DNA from: Legionella sp. PC997
GTDB taxonomy: Bacteria > Pseudomonadota > Gammaproteobacteria > Legionellales > Legionellaceae
Direction: 5' to 3'
Length of the DNA stretch: 64,000 bases
Assembly (NCBI RefSeq): GCF_014109825.1
Contig: NZ_CP059576.1
Span: forward strand, 1,225,001-1,289,000
Shown here one piece after another: positions 19,402-28,485 of the stretch. The position numbers and the translations under genes were made by a program. Position 1 is the stretch's first letter. The number at the start of each line of letters is the position of its first letter. Under the pieces are notes generated by a model that was not told where the DNA came from, made no database searches, and saw only the letters and a list, made by a program, of their open reading frames with translations.

Positions 19402-19476
19402 TAGCCTGGTGAAGACCAAACGGCAATCCGGGAATCAATAATAAGAAAACCGAACACCGCTTCGCTTCCCGGCTAC
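19402..19476 (-). repeat. Dispersed inverted-repeat element, copy 2
   Basis: 75 bases between ridA and uup, bounded by GTAGCC and GGCTAC. Read on the minus strand it matches the copy at 16713-16785 in order: a GAAGCGG block, GGTTTT, a CCxGGATT block, and TTCACC near the end. It lies 12 bases after the ridA stop and may also act as a terminator. Confidence 0.55.
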
Positions 19477-19501
19477 ATATTTTAAAAGTCAGAGTTAGTG
19501 T

Positions 19502-21364
19502 ATGAGTATAATTTCCCTTCATGGCGTGTCCCTCAATATTGCGGGTAATCAGTTATTGGATAATGCAGATTGGCAGATTCAACCACAGGATCGTATTGCC
19601 TTAGTTGGACGAAATGGAGCAGGTAAATCTACACTTCTTAAACTGCTGCAAGGGGATTTGATTCCTGATAGCGGTCAAATCCAGCAACTTTCTGGATTGC
19701 GTGTTGCTGGATTAACGCAGGAAGTTCCAATTGCAGAAGAAGAGTCCGTCTACCATTTCCTCGTAAAAGGCCTTGGTGAAGTAGGAGAGGTTTTATGCCG
19801 TTTTAATGAATTATCCCAATCGGGAGATATGGATAAATTAGCCGCATGCCAACAACAAATGGATACTTTACATGCTTGGGACAAATTGCCGCACATTGAG
19901 ACCATGGCCAGTCGTTTAGGCATAGAGACTCGAGAGCGTATGAATAACCTCTCAGGTGGCATGAAACGACGCGTGCTTTTAGGAGCTGCGCTAATCGCCA
20001 CCCCAGATTTATTATTATTGGATGAACCGACCAACCATTTAGATATTGAAGCAATTGAATGGTTAGAATCTTATTTGAAAAGTTTCAAAGGATCGGTGTT
20101 GTTAGTCACTCACGATCGGGAGTTTTTAAGTCAAGTCACTAATCGGATTGTAGAAATAGATAGAGGGAAGTTGTACCAGCATGACTGTGATTATGAAACA
20201 TACCTGGACAGAAGAGAGTCCATTCGTCTAAGCGAACAAAAGCAAAATAATTTATTTGATAAAAAGCTAGCCGAGGAGGAGGTATGGATTCGTACAGGAA
20301 TCAAAGCACGGCGTACTCGAAATGAAGGGCGAGTTCGTGCCTTGAAAGCATTGCGTGAAGAATATAAAGCACGTCGAAATCAAGTGGGGAAGGTTAAAGC
20401 ATTCACCCTTGATGTAACTCGTTCAGGTTCGGTCGTGATTGAAGCAAACCACGTTAATTACACCCTAGGAGATAAAACGATTTTACGTGATTTTTCCTTA
20501 TTGCTGACTCGAGGCGATAAACTGGGAATAATTGGCCCTAACGGGTGTGGTAAAACGACTTTAGTACGACTATTGCTTGGAGAACTGCAGCCAGACTCTG
20601 GCGAGATAAAACTTGGTACGTCCCTGAGCGTTGCTTATTTTGATCAACTACGTCGGCAATTACATGAAGATCAAACCGTCATGTTTAATGTGGGTGATGG
20701 GGCCGATTATGTAACAATTAACGGCAAACAAAAGCATGTGGCCAGTTACTTGCGTGAATTTTTATTTTCATCCGAGCGGTTTAATCAACCGGTTTCGGTC
20801 CTTTCTGGTGGAGAAAGAAATAGGTTATTACTCGCAAAACTCTTTGCAAAACCAGTTAATCTGCTCGTGATGGATGAACCCACTAATGATTTAGATATTG
20901 AAACATTAGAACTTCTAGAAGACATGTTAGGGGAGTACCCTGGAACATTAATATTAATTAGCCACGATAGGGCTTTTATTAATCAGGTGGTTACCAGTGT
21001 TCTGGTTTATGAGGAAGCAGGGCAATTTAATGAGTTTGTTGGGGGTTATGATGAATATAAAATGCATAAGAAACAACAACAGCGTGATCAGGCAACAAAA
21101 GCACCGAGTGTCAAACGAACTACGCCAACAAATAAATTAAGTTTCAATGAGCAACGAGAGCTTGCACAATTACCCCAGAAAATTGAGTTATTGGAGTCAA
21201 AAATAGCAGAGTTACATTTAAAAATGGCTGATCCTAAATTTTACCAACAAGATGCTCAGATGATTGCAAAAATTAATCAAGGATTGGCTGAAGATGAAAC
21301 GTTATTAACCCAACTTTATGAACGTTGGGAGGTATTAGAAGATGTTGAGAAAGGGAACAGATAA
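19502..21364 (+). CDS. uup: ABC-F family ATPase Uup
   Basis: 620 residues with two ABC cassettes and no membrane segments. First Walker A GRNGAGKST near residue 38 and signature LSGGMKRR; second Walker A GPNGCGKTT near residue 346 and signature LSGGERNR. Both are followed by DEPTNHLD or DEPTNDLD. The about 80-residue linker between cassettes and a charged C-terminal coiled coil (from about residue 555) are Uup features. Uup acts on ribosome or DNA-intermediate stability. The next gene starts at the base after its stop. Confidence 0.95.
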   Translation: MSIISLHGVSLNIAGNQLLDNADWQIQPQDRIALVGRNGAGKSTLLKLLQGDLIPDSGQIQQLSGLRVAGLTQEVPIAEEESVYHFLVKGLGEVGEVLCRFNELSQSGDMDKLAACQQQMDTLHAWDKLPHIETMASRLGIETRERMNNLSGGMKRRVLLGAALIATPDLLLLDEPTNHLDIEAIEWLESYLKSFKGSVLLVTHDREFLSQVTNRIVEIDRGKLYQHDCDYETYLDRRESIRLSEQKQNNLFDKKLAEEEVWIRTGIKARRTRNEGRVRALKALREEYKARRNQVGKVKAFTLDVTRSGSVVIEANHVNYTLGDKTILRDFSLLLTRGDKLGIIGPNGCGKTTLVRLLLGELQPDSGEIKLGTSLSVAYFDQLRRQLHEDQTVMFNVGDGADYVTINGKQKHVASYLREFLFSSERFNQPVSVLSGGERNRLLLAKLFAKPVNLLVMDEPTNDLDIETLELLEDMLGEYPGTLILISHDRAFINQVVTSVLVYEEAGQFNEFVGGYDEYKMHKKQQQRDQATKAPSVKRTTPTNKLSFNEQRELAQLPQKIELLESKIAELHLKMADPKFYQQDAQMIAKINQGLAEDETLLTQLYERWEVLEDVEKGNR

Positions 21365-21775
21365 ATGTTAGTAACATTAGCTTTGGTTGTTCTGTTAAGT
21401 TCGATTATAGTGTTCTTTTCAGAAGAATTTATCAAAGCCTTTAACAAACTCTTTGCTATAAAAGGTGCCAAATTAATTATACCCATGTTTGCTGCCTCCT
21501 GGCTCCTCTATACTTATAATTTTTGGGTTTTATGGGGATTATTTTACGCTCATGAACTATTACAAGATGTATTAAATTTAATAGTGCGTATAATGCCTTT
21601 TCAGAAGGGGGCGGTCTCATTAGTTTTGGTATTTATGCTAACTTTTCTTTCCGTTGTCCCGGTACTTATTTTTGATGTGTTCTACCGAAGAAAAAATTTT
21701 AAAGGATATGAACATCCTTATGTTGCGAGCGGTTTAATTTGGATACTAGCTGTTTTTCTATTAGTCATCATATGA
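21365..21775 (+). CDS. Hypothetical membrane protein
   Basis: 136 residues, strongly hydrophobic, with about four membrane segments (near residues 1-18, 34-58, 78-102 and 116-136). The loop FFSEEFIKAFNKLFAIKGAK lies between the first two. No family recognised. The ATG follows the uup stop directly, so it is probably translated by coupling with uup. Confidence 0.65.
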   Translation: MLVTLALVVLLSSIIVFFSEEFIKAFNKLFAIKGAKLIIPMFAASWLLYTYNFWVLWGLFYAHELLQDVLNLIVRIMPFQKGAVSLVLVFMLTFLSVVPVLIFDVFYRRKNFKGYEHPYVASGLIWILAVFLLVII

Positions 21776-21900
21776 TCTTTGTAAAGAAATGTAATTTTTT
21801 TGTAAAGGTTCATGGGTCTTATTAATAAAACCTTAAGTTTTCTTTTTTATACTTCTTGCTTCAAATTTTGGAATTTAATAAAAAGAAAAAGGAGAATAAA

Positions 21901-22713
21901 GTGTCATATAAAAACCATCATCACCATAATCAAGTTACTGGTGTTCATTCTGGGGGCTCCCATCATCACAATCATGGTTCGCGATTGTACCCGCAAGTGG
22001 TCACAACCCCTTATAGCCCTACTGTTCAGGTTACATCCCGGCGTCCTCAAATTGCAGTAGTTTCTCCTTCCCCTTATCGTCAGCATTACTATTCTGGTGG
22101 TCCTGGAGTAGTACTCGTAGGTAGTTTGGTGCTTCTTCCTATTATTATCGTTGCAGTACTATTCAATCTTACTATGGGATTTACTGCAGCCTCAACTACC
22201 GCAGGAATTGCAGGAGCGGGTGCTGCAGGTGCACTTGGTTTGAATCTGGCAACTTTTGGGCTGGGTGGACTTGTTTTATATGGGGCTTTAGGTTTGGTTT
22301 CTATATACTCTAGTGCTAAAGAATGTTACGACAGCAATAAAAATGTGTTCGAGATGATTAAATCGAGAGTGGTTAATGATGATGGATTAACTTTTAAAGG
22401 AATTATAAAATCTGCAGGTGCAGTACTCTGGTCACCATTTTTGCTCATCGGTGGGTTGGCTGGAATGGGAGTTAAAGCAGCAATGAGAACTCGTTCATCC
22501 ATCTCTCCAAGTTCTGAAAATCAGGGCGAAAGTATAGGTATAACAGGTTCTTATTCGGATATGGGTAATGTGTTTACACCTGGAAATACTGCGAGCTCAA
22601 GGAACGAAAGAAATCCGACTCATTATAGAAATGTGTTAGCTGATTCTACCGAATTGCCCGATCTTCATCTCTTAGATTCACAGACCTCTTTTACCTATAC
22701 TATAAAAAATTAG
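21901..22713 (+). CDS. Hypothetical protein with His-rich N-terminus and membrane hairpin
   Basis: 270 residues from the GTG at 21901, chosen because AAGGAG at 21889-21894 is ideally spaced; the open frame begins earlier. Residues 1-30 hold two His clusters (HHHH and HHHNH), possibly metal binding. Residues about 75-145 are very hydrophobic and Gly/Ala-rich (VVLVGSLVLLPIIIVAVLF, then a run of Ala/Gly), suggesting a membrane hairpin. The C-terminus is Ser-rich and hydrophilic. I recognise no family; a secreted effector is possible but unsupported by a clear signal. Confidence 0.6.
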   Translation: MSYKNHHHHNQVTGVHSGGSHHHNHGSRLYPQVVTTPYSPTVQVTSRRPQIAVVSPSPYRQHYYSGGPGVVLVGSLVLLPIIIVAVLFNLTMGFTAASTTAGIAGAGAAGALGLNLATFGLGGLVLYGALGLVSIYSSAKECYDSNKNVFEMIKSRVVNDDGLTFKGIIKSAGAVLWSPFLLIGGLAGMGVKAAMRTRSSISPSSENQGESIGITGSYSDMGNVFTPGNTASSRNERNPTHYRNVLADSTELPDLHLLDSQTSFTYTIKN

Positions 22714-23140
22714 AGACCAAGTAGTATTACTTGCAACGAGTTTCTCTACTCAAACTAGATGGCAGTTTTTGGGTTCGTGGTTGAACCCAAAAACTAAAAT
22801 AAAATCCCTACTCCGATCAGAATAAAATTCTTTCCCCCTCTAAAGGAATGCTCTATAGAGCCATTTTCCCGTATGAGGAGAATTCCAGAGCAAACTATTC
22901 TAATAGGGCAGCTAGATGAAACAGAATCGTTTGGTTTTAGAACAAAATGAGCTCAATTACAAAAACTCCAACACAACAAACTGTTTGATGCTGAAATTGA
23001 AGGGTTACAATTGCGCAAAAAAAGAGTAATGATATTATCCTGGGAACCTCTAATACAATGTAAATATTCTCTTATTCATCAGGGATGATGAATGCTTGTA
23101 ATCCGTGTATAATAGCGGCAATTTATTTTCAGGTTGCTCT
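22714..23140. other. Intergenic region with palindrome and gene-like remnant
   Basis: 427 bases before queA. It contains the perfect palindrome at 22765-22794. From about 22875 two overlapping short open stretches (one beginning ATGAGGAGAATTCC, one around 22960-23085) read like decayed coding sequence, though I recognise no protein. A TATAAT at 23108-23113 is a plausible -10 element for queA, without a clear -35. Confidence 0.35.
22765..22794. repeat. Perfect 12-base palindrome
   Basis: Arms 22765-22776 and 22783-22794 (GTTTTTGGGTTC and its complement) with a 6-base loop, about 50 bases after the His-rich gene. The core hairpin is followed by A rather than T residues on either strand, so it is not a classical terminator, though it may stop or stabilise the upstream mRNA. 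Confidence 0.55.
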
Positions 23141-24154
23141 ATGAATAAACAGGATTTTTACTTTGACTTACCCCCAGAACTCATTGCGCAGTATCCATTG
23201 GCTAATCGCAGTGACTCACGTCTTTTAATCTATAACCGACAGAATGGTGAATATGGTCATTATCAGTTTCGTGAAATAGCAGATTTTTTAAATCCTGGCG
23301 ATTTATTGGTAATGAATGATTCCAAGGTAATACCAGCCAGACTTTATGGCCATAAAACTACAGGTGGAAAAGTAGAGTTATTGGTTGAACGGATTACTAG
23401 CGAGTCTACTTTTCTCGCTCACATTAAAGCCAGTAAAGCGTTGAAGGCGGGCTCAATTATCAAGTTAGAGCAGAATAAAGAAATTAAAGTGATCGATCGA
23501 GATGATGATTTATTTCTTTGCCAAGCTGATATGGATGTCTTGAATTTATTGAATGGAATAGGACATATTCCATTACCCCCCTATATTACCCGAAATGATG
23601 AAATTTTGGATCAGAATCGTTATCAAACCGTTTATGCAAAATATGAAGGATCTGTGGCAGCTCCCACAGCAGGTTTACATTTTGATGAACACGTATTATC
23701 AAGCATACGTTCAAGAGGAGTTAGTGTAGCCTATCTTACGTTACATGTAGGAGCAGGAACATTTAGACCGGTTCGATGTGATAATATCAAAGATCATAAA
23801 ATGCATAGTGAGCACTTTACAATAAGTGCTGAATTGTGTGAGGCAGTACACCTCACGAAGGCTGCGGGAAATCGTGTAATTGCAGTAGGGACAACCGCTT
23901 TGCGTAGTCTTGAGAGTGCTGCACAAAATGGAACACTGACGCCTTGTAATAAAGACACAGATATCTTTATTTACCCAGGATATGAGTTTAAGATTTGCGA
24001 TGGATTAATGACTAATTTTCACTTGCCTGAGTCTACTTTATTAATGCTCGTTTCAGCATTTATTGGCCATAAACAAGCAATGATGCTTTACCAGGAAGCA
24101 ATTGAAAAAAGATACAGGTTTTTTAGTTATGGCGACACCAGTTTATTGCTGTAA
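23141..24154 (+). CDS. queA: S-adenosylmethionine:tRNA ribosyltransferase-isomerase QueA
   Basis: 337 residues from the ATG at 23141 (MNKQDFYFDLPPELIAQYP, the family start). Conserved segments: DLLVMNDSKVIPARLYG, GSVAAPTAGLHFD, LTLHVGAGTFRPVR, HSEHF, VGTTALRSLES and TNFHLPESTLLMLVSAF. It makes epoxyqueuosine from preQ1-modified tRNA. A Tgt-like gene follows 15 bases later, the normal queA-tgt order, although that gene is degenerate. Confidence 0.96.
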   Translation: MNKQDFYFDLPPELIAQYPLANRSDSRLLIYNRQNGEYGHYQFREIADFLNPGDLLVMNDSKVIPARLYGHKTTGGKVELLVERITSESTFLAHIKASKALKAGSIIKLEQNKEIKVIDRDDDLFLCQADMDVLNLLNGIGHIPLPPYITRNDEILDQNRYQTVYAKYEGSVAAPTAGLHFDEHVLSSIRSRGVSVAYLTLHVGAGTFRPVRCDNIKDHKMHSEHFTISAELCEAVHLTKAAGNRVIAVGTTALRSLESAAQNGTLTPCNKDTDIFIYPGYEFKICDGLMTNFHLPESTLLMLVSAFIGHKQAMMLYQEAIEKRYRFFSYGDTSLLL

Positions 24155-24169
24155 ATCAGGAGATCAGGA

Positions 24170-24991
24170 ATGTTGGCTGCAATACAAAATTTTATCCCTG
24201 TTTTAACTTCAGAGGCCGGTTTGTGCCTCACAATGGCCAATTGGCAAGAGGCAAAGGTTACCGCAGCATCTTATTCCTTAGAAAGTTTGTTGTATAAGCC
24301 TGGTCAAAATGTACTTAAAAAAATATCTAATTTAGCGCATTATCTGGCATGTCCAGGGGTTATGATAATCAATGCCGCCTCACTTGTTGCCAATAAAGAA
24401 AAAGTTTATGTTCTCAAGTCTCCTTATGATGGTTCTCGAATCAAATTGACCGCTGTGGAACTTATCGAACTGATCAAGCATCTTAAGCCTAACGCAATAC
24501 TCTTGCCCCAAAATATCATGCGTGATTTTCCACAAATTTGGGATAATTGGAATGAGGATATCATCCCCTTTCTTCATAGTGATGACTTAGAAAAGCATAC
24601 GGTTATTCTACCCCATGGGGTTTATTTTAAAATTTTGAATGAACCGAATGGTGCAAAATTAGACCAATGGGCCAATATCCCTCGTTATGTAGCGGGCTGT
24701 TTTGATTCTGAGTTAATCCAGGGCTTGCTTCAACAGGGGATAGAATTTATTGAGACGGATGAGCCAGCACAAGCAGCTATACAAGGAAGAGTATACAGCC
24801 ACACTGGTACTTTAGACCTAATGGATTCAAAAGCAGCAATGGACTTTGAAATGATCGATGCAGACTGTGTTTGTCCTACATGCTCGCAACAATTTACCCG
24901 GGCTTATTTACACCATCTGTTGCATCATACTCCTTTATTATGTCAGCGATTTTTGATCCAACATAATGTGTTTTATGTGCAAAATTTATGA
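24170..24991 (+). CDS. Divergent tRNA-guanine transglycosylase-like protein, probably not catalytic
   Basis: 273 residues, about 100 shorter than Tgt. The C-terminal zinc site is retained: CVCPTC, then RAYLHHLLHH and a final His-Asn (QHN), aligning with CxCxxC...RAYLHHL...HN of Tgt. The catalytic loop is not: the usual D-x-x-x-P-T-R nucleophile region is ETDEPAQAA here, with Glu at the nucleophile position, and the GGLAVGE substrate-pocket motif is absent. It occupies the tgt position after queA. It may be a regulatory or partner subunit, or a decayed tgt. A true Tgt would have to be encoded elsewhere. Confidence 0.65.
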   Translation: MLAAIQNFIPVLTSEAGLCLTMANWQEAKVTAASYSLESLLYKPGQNVLKKISNLAHYLACPGVMIINAASLVANKEKVYVLKSPYDGSRIKLTAVELIELIKHLKPNAILLPQNIMRDFPQIWDNWNEDIIPFLHSDDLEKHTVILPHGVYFKILNEPNGAKLDQWANIPRYVAGCFDSELIQGLLQQGIEFIETDEPAQAAIQGRVYSHTGTLDLMDSKAAMDFEMIDADCVCPTCSQQFTRAYLHHLLHHTPLLCQRFLIQHNVFYVQNL

Positions 24992-25181
24992 TTCAAGTTG
25001 TTGACCTCTAACCCGTCACTTTAACCCTCACTGCCTTAAAGATGTATTTTCATGAAAAGGGGAGGGGGAGCTATGTTCTCTGCTTCCTTTTGGAGAGAAA
25101 GTGTCTGTAAGCGGATGAGAGGGGTATCTAATAATGTTTGACAGTTTTTTCCATACCCGATAGCATTACGGACAATTTGAT

Positions 25182-25256
25182 GGCGCGGGGTGTCGTTATT
25201 AACGACTGAGAAATACCCGTTGAACTTGATCTGGTTCATACCAGCGTAAGAACGCC
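25182..25256 (+). ncRNA. TPP riboswitch (THI element)
   Basis: The sequence has the conserved THI-box parts in order: GGGGTGT near 25187, CTGAGA (25205-25211), AATACCC, then TTGAACTTGATCTGG and CATACCAGCG ending near 25246. The terminal stem pairs GGCG (25182-25185) with CGCC (25253-25256). It lies about 170 bases before the thi5-like gene. By family knowledge it senses thiamine pyrophosphate and lowers expression of the thi operon when TPP is plentiful. The expression platform between 25257 and 25410 is not resolved; AAGGAG at 25411-25416 is the site it could mask. Confidence 0.95.
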
Positions 25257-25423
25257 TTAAATCTGTATTATTTAAGCCAGTTAATTTCAGAGTACTTTGT
25301 ATCCAAATGATGGGGGCTCTGTTAAGTTTTACGACTCGCGGAATGCAGATTCTTTCTTCTATTAAGTCTTAGCGCGATACCTCTAGCCATCCTATTTTAT
25401 TTATTAATACAAGGAGCTATGGC

Positions 25424-26368
25424 ATGAGCGCGTTATCTACGAGAACTACCTTACTACTTAATTGGTATGCAAACCCTTATCATACCCCCATCTTTGTTGC
25501 CCATGCGTTAGGTTATTATCAACAGGAGGGTATTAAGCTGGCGATTTTAGAGCCAAGCGATCCTAGCGATGTGACCGAAATTGTGGGAATGGGGCATGTT
25601 GATTTTGGGGTCAAAGCTATGATTCATACCTTAGCTGCTCGTGCAAAAGGCTATGCTGTTACCTCAATTGGTACATTATTGGATGAACCTCCTACTGGAC
25701 TCATTGCCCTTAAATCCAGTGGCATTCAATCTTTTCAGGATATTGTTGGTAAACGAGTTGGTTATATTGGTGAGTTTGGCAAAATCATTATTGATAATTT
25801 GGCAACTTTAGCTGGGATTGATCCTTCAAGTTATGAAACAGTTCGCATCGGCATGAATGTTACTGATGCTATTTGTCGTGACCTCATAGATACAGGAATT
25901 GGTTTTATTAATTTTCAGAAAGTTGAGTTAGAACATTTACGAGGTGAAACGGTATTTCTGCGTATCGATCAGCTTGCCGGATTAGGCTGTTGTTGTTTTT
26001 GCTCCATTCAATTTATTGTGCCAGAACGCATGTTAAAAAAGCCAGAACTTCTTAAAGGATTTCTCAATGCCACCCAACGTGGTGCGGCCTTTACCACCGA
26101 AAATCCCGACGAAGCCTATGAACTTTTATGTAGGGCAAAGCCTCAATTAAGAACTCCTATGTACCATACAATTTTCATCCGTAGTTTACCTTTTTTCTCG
26201 CGCACGCTTTTAAATGTGGAGCGTGATTGGAATAAGGTAGAGCGGTTCGGCAAGCATTTGGGAATTATCAATGAATCTTTTGCAGTTAATTCTTGTTATA
26301 CAAATGAGTTCCTTCCTAAAACTCCTCATTCTGACCTAGAACCCATTGCATGTTGTGTTAGTGAATGA
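25424..26368 (+). CDS. thi5: THI5-type HMP-phosphate synthase
   Basis: 314 residues, closely following fungal THI5: LLNWYANPYHTPIFVA, ILEPSDPSDVTE, VDFGVKAMIHTLAA, GKRVGYIGEFGK, VRIGMNVTD and the diagnostic CCCFC motif at residues 189-193. Lys64 and His68 (KAMIH) match the PLP-lysine and the histidine that is consumed as part of the pyrimidine in yeast. It makes HMP-P from PLP and its own histidine, replacing ThiC. L. pneumophila has a studied homolog (Lpg1565). First gene after the TPP riboswitch. An out-of-frame ATG-GCA-TGA overlaps the start. Substrate-binding ThiY is the alternative, but the CCCFC motif argues against it. Confidence 0.93.
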   Translation: MSALSTRTTLLLNWYANPYHTPIFVAHALGYYQQEGIKLAILEPSDPSDVTEIVGMGHVDFGVKAMIHTLAARAKGYAVTSIGTLLDEPPTGLIALKSSGIQSFQDIVGKRVGYIGEFGKIIIDNLATLAGIDPSSYETVRIGMNVTDAICRDLIDTGIGFINFQKVELEHLRGETVFLRIDQLAGLGCCCFCSIQFIVPERMLKKPELLKGFLNATQRGAAFTTENPDEAYELLCRAKPQLRTPMYHTIFIRSLPFFSRTLLNVERDWNKVERFGKHLGIINESFAVNSCYTNEFLPKTPHSDLEPIACCVSE

Positions 26369-26377
26369 AATTAAGGA

Positions 26378-26398
26378 TGCAGCCTATGTGCGGCTGCA
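26378..26398 (+). other. Intercistronic stem-loop between thi5 and thiO
   Basis: A perfect 7-base stem TGCAGCC/GGCTGCA with a 7-base loop, 10 bases after the thi5 stop. There is no T run, so it is more likely an mRNA-processing or stability element that could separate thi5 dosage from the downstream genes. Confidence 0.45.
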
Positions 26399-26431
26399 CT
26401 CAGGCTGTAATATTGAAAAGTGATTCATTAA

Positions 26432-27496
26432 ATGAAAAACGTTGCTGTTGTTGGTGCTGGAGTTATGGGATGTTTATTAGCTTTACGTTTAAAAAACGAA
26501 GGCTGGCAAGTGACATTATTCGAGGCAGAAGGATTTTTTAATAATTGCAGTAATGCAGCAGCAGGACTTTTGTCACCCATGTCTGAACTCGATAAGGCGG
26601 ACCAAATGATTTTTAATTTGGGTATGGAGTCAGTTGACGTTTTATGGGAGTCCATTCTAAACCAGTTAGAGGTGCCCGTATATTTTTGCCAAAAAGGATC
26701 TCTTGTAGTGCATCATCCCCAAGATAAAGCAGAATGGCAGCAATTTAGTTCCAGAATTGTAAATAAATTAAGCGATTCCTGTTATCAGTTGCTCCCTCAA
26801 AATGAACTAAGTCAACTGGAACCAGAACTGAATCATTTAAAAATGGCTTATTATTTTCCCAAAGAAGCACAACTTGATAATCAGACCTTGTTGCAGGAAC
26901 TTAAAAAACATCTTTGTCAGTGCGGTGTTATCTGGCGAGATTATAGTTTTGTTTCTTGGGTGCATCCAGGCAAGATAGAAACAGGAGGAGCGCTTTATCC
27001 ATTTGATTTTGTTTTTGATTGCAGAGGACTTGGAGCCAAAAGTACTTTTCCAAATTTACGTGGGCTTCGTGGTGAACTTCTTTGGCTGTATGCACCGGAT
27101 GTTCAATTAAACAGGCCGATACGTCTTTTGCATCCACGATATAATATTTATATTGCACCTCGTCCTAACTCTTATTACCTTATCGGCGCCAGCGAATTAG
27201 AAACAGAAGACTTCAGTCCTATTTCAGTGCGTACAACACTTGAATTATTAACTGCTGCCTACTACGTGCACAGAGGTTTTGCTGAAGCACGGATAATTAA
27301 GACAGTAACACATTGCCGTCCGACTTTAGTCCACCATCAGCCACGTATAAGATATGCCCAACAATTTATTGCTGTTAATGGACTCTATCGGCATGGATAT
27401 TTAATTGCTCCGGCATTAGTAGAAGAAATTTTACGTGGACTAAAGAGCAATCAAAAAGACCTTTGTTACCCTGAGCTTTGGGAGGCTTATTCATGA
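26432..27496 (+). CDS. thiO: Glycine oxidase ThiO (FAD-dependent)
   Basis: 354 residues of the DadA/ThiO oxidoreductase family. The dinucleotide-binding site is VVGAGVMGCLLALRLKNEGWQVTLFE at the N-terminus, followed by SNAAAGLLSPMSE. Near the C-terminus YIAPRPNSYYLIGASE, CRPTLVHHQPRI and NGLYRHGYLIAPAL are typical of glycine oxidase. It makes iminoglycine for thiazole formation in place of ThiH. Its stop overlaps the thiS start (ATGA). Confidence 0.9.
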   Translation: MKNVAVVGAGVMGCLLALRLKNEGWQVTLFEAEGFFNNCSNAAAGLLSPMSELDKADQMIFNLGMESVDVLWESILNQLEVPVYFCQKGSLVVHHPQDKAEWQQFSSRIVNKLSDSCYQLLPQNELSQLEPELNHLKMAYYFPKEAQLDNQTLLQELKKHLCQCGVIWRDYSFVSWVHPGKIETGGALYPFDFVFDCRGLGAKSTFPNLRGLRGELLWLYAPDVQLNRPIRLLHPRYNIYIAPRPNSYYLIGASELETEDFSPISVRTTLELLTAAYYVHRGFAEARIIKTVTHCRPTLVHHQPRIRYAQQFIAVNGLYRHGYLIAPALVEEILRGLKSNQKDLCYPELWEAYS

Positions 27497-27693
27497 TCAT
27501 TTTTATAAATGATAAATCCTTCACTCTTGATTCATCTTGTACCTTACAGGAACTGCTTGAGCAAATCGAAGGTATTGCTGCGCATGTAGCAATAGCAATA
27601 AATAATCAGTTCGTTCCTAAACCTATGTTTTCCAACACTATATTGTGTGAAGGAGACCGTATTGATTTGATTGTTCCGATGCAGGGAGGATAG
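27493..27693 (+). CDS. thiS: Sulfur carrier protein ThiS
   Basis: 66 residues from the ATG at 27493, which overlaps the thiO stop. It has the ubiquitin-like fold with VAIAINNQFVPK, and ends in MQGG; the terminal Gly-Gly is needed for adenylation by ThiF and thiocarboxylate formation. It donates sulfur to ThiG. Three bases separate it from thiG. Confidence 0.95.
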   Translation: MIIFINDKSFTLDSSCTLQELLEQIEGIAAHVAIAINNQFVPKPMFSNTILCEGDRIDLIVPMQGG

Positions 27694-27696
27694 GGT

Positions 27697-28485
27697 ATGT
27701 GGTATTTAGCAGATAAACCGTTAACAAGCCGATTACTTCTAGGTACAGCAGGCTATCCATCACTTGAGGTAATGACCGAGGCTGTTCGAGCTTCTAAAAC
27801 GAACGTAATTACGGTGTCTTTAAAACGGCAAATGCCTTGTAATATGGGGGGAGATTTATTTTGGCAGACTGTACGTTCTTTGGGTTGCCATATACTGCCT
27901 AATACTGCGGGCTGTCGTGACGCACAAACTGCTATTACTACAGCTGAAATGGCACGTGAATTATTTCAAACTTCCTGGATTAAATTGGAAGTAATAGGAG
28001 ATGATTACAGTTTACAACCCGAGCCTTTTGAATTGCTGCATGCGGCTACTGAATTAGTGAAACGAGGATTTGAAGTATTCCCTTATTGTACGGAGGATTT
28101 AGTTTTATGTCAGCGATTAGTTGATTGCGGATGTAGGATTTTGATGCCTTGGGCCGCTCCTATAGGTTCTGGAAAAGGCTTGCTAAACCCCTTTGCATTG
28201 GAGACCTTACGCCAACGATTATCTGATATTACTCTGATTGTCGATGCAGGAATCGGGAAACCTTCTCATGCCACACGGATTCTGGAATTAGGTTTTGATG
28301 CAGTCTTATTAAATAGCGCGGTGGCCTCATCGATTCATCCAGTAACCATGGCTGAAGCTTTTTCACATGCAGTCATCGCAGGACGTTCTGCTTTTGAAGC
28401 AGGCCTTATGCCTGAACGAATTACGGCACAATCGTGTACCCCTTTAATCGATACGCCATTTTGGCATCAGGAGACCGCATTATGA
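27697..28485 (+). CDS. thiG: Thiazole synthase ThiG
   Basis: 262 residues. TIM-barrel landmarks: [10 protein letters not shown], the Schiff-base lysine in [10 protein letters not shown] (Lys96), [40 protein letters not shown] and [10 protein letters not shown]. It joins DXP, iminoglycine and ThiS-thiocarboxylate to make the thiazole ring. Its stop overlaps the next start (ATGA). Confidence 0.95.
   Translation: MWYLADKPLTSRLLLGTAGYPSLEVMTEAVRASKTNVITVSLKRQMPCNMGGDLFWQTVRSLGCHILPNTAGCRDAQTAITTAEMARELFQTSWIKLEVIGDDYSLQPEPFELLHAATELVKRGFEVFPYCTEDLVLCQRLVDCGCRILMPWAAPIGSGKGLLNPFALETLRQRLSDITLIVDAGIGKPSHATRILELGFDAVLLNSAVASSIHPVTMAEAFSHAVIAGRSAFEAGLMPERITAQSCTPLIDTPFWHQETAL

Noticed and set aside
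25036..25239. Minus-strand 67-codon frame in the thi leader
   Set aside because: It overlaps the TPP riboswitch, which explains the conservation of that stretch.
25424..26368. Alternative reading as a ThiY-type periplasmic binding protein
   Set aside because: There is no signal peptide, no transporter genes are adjacent, and the CCCFC and KAMIH motifs are those of THI5 synthases.
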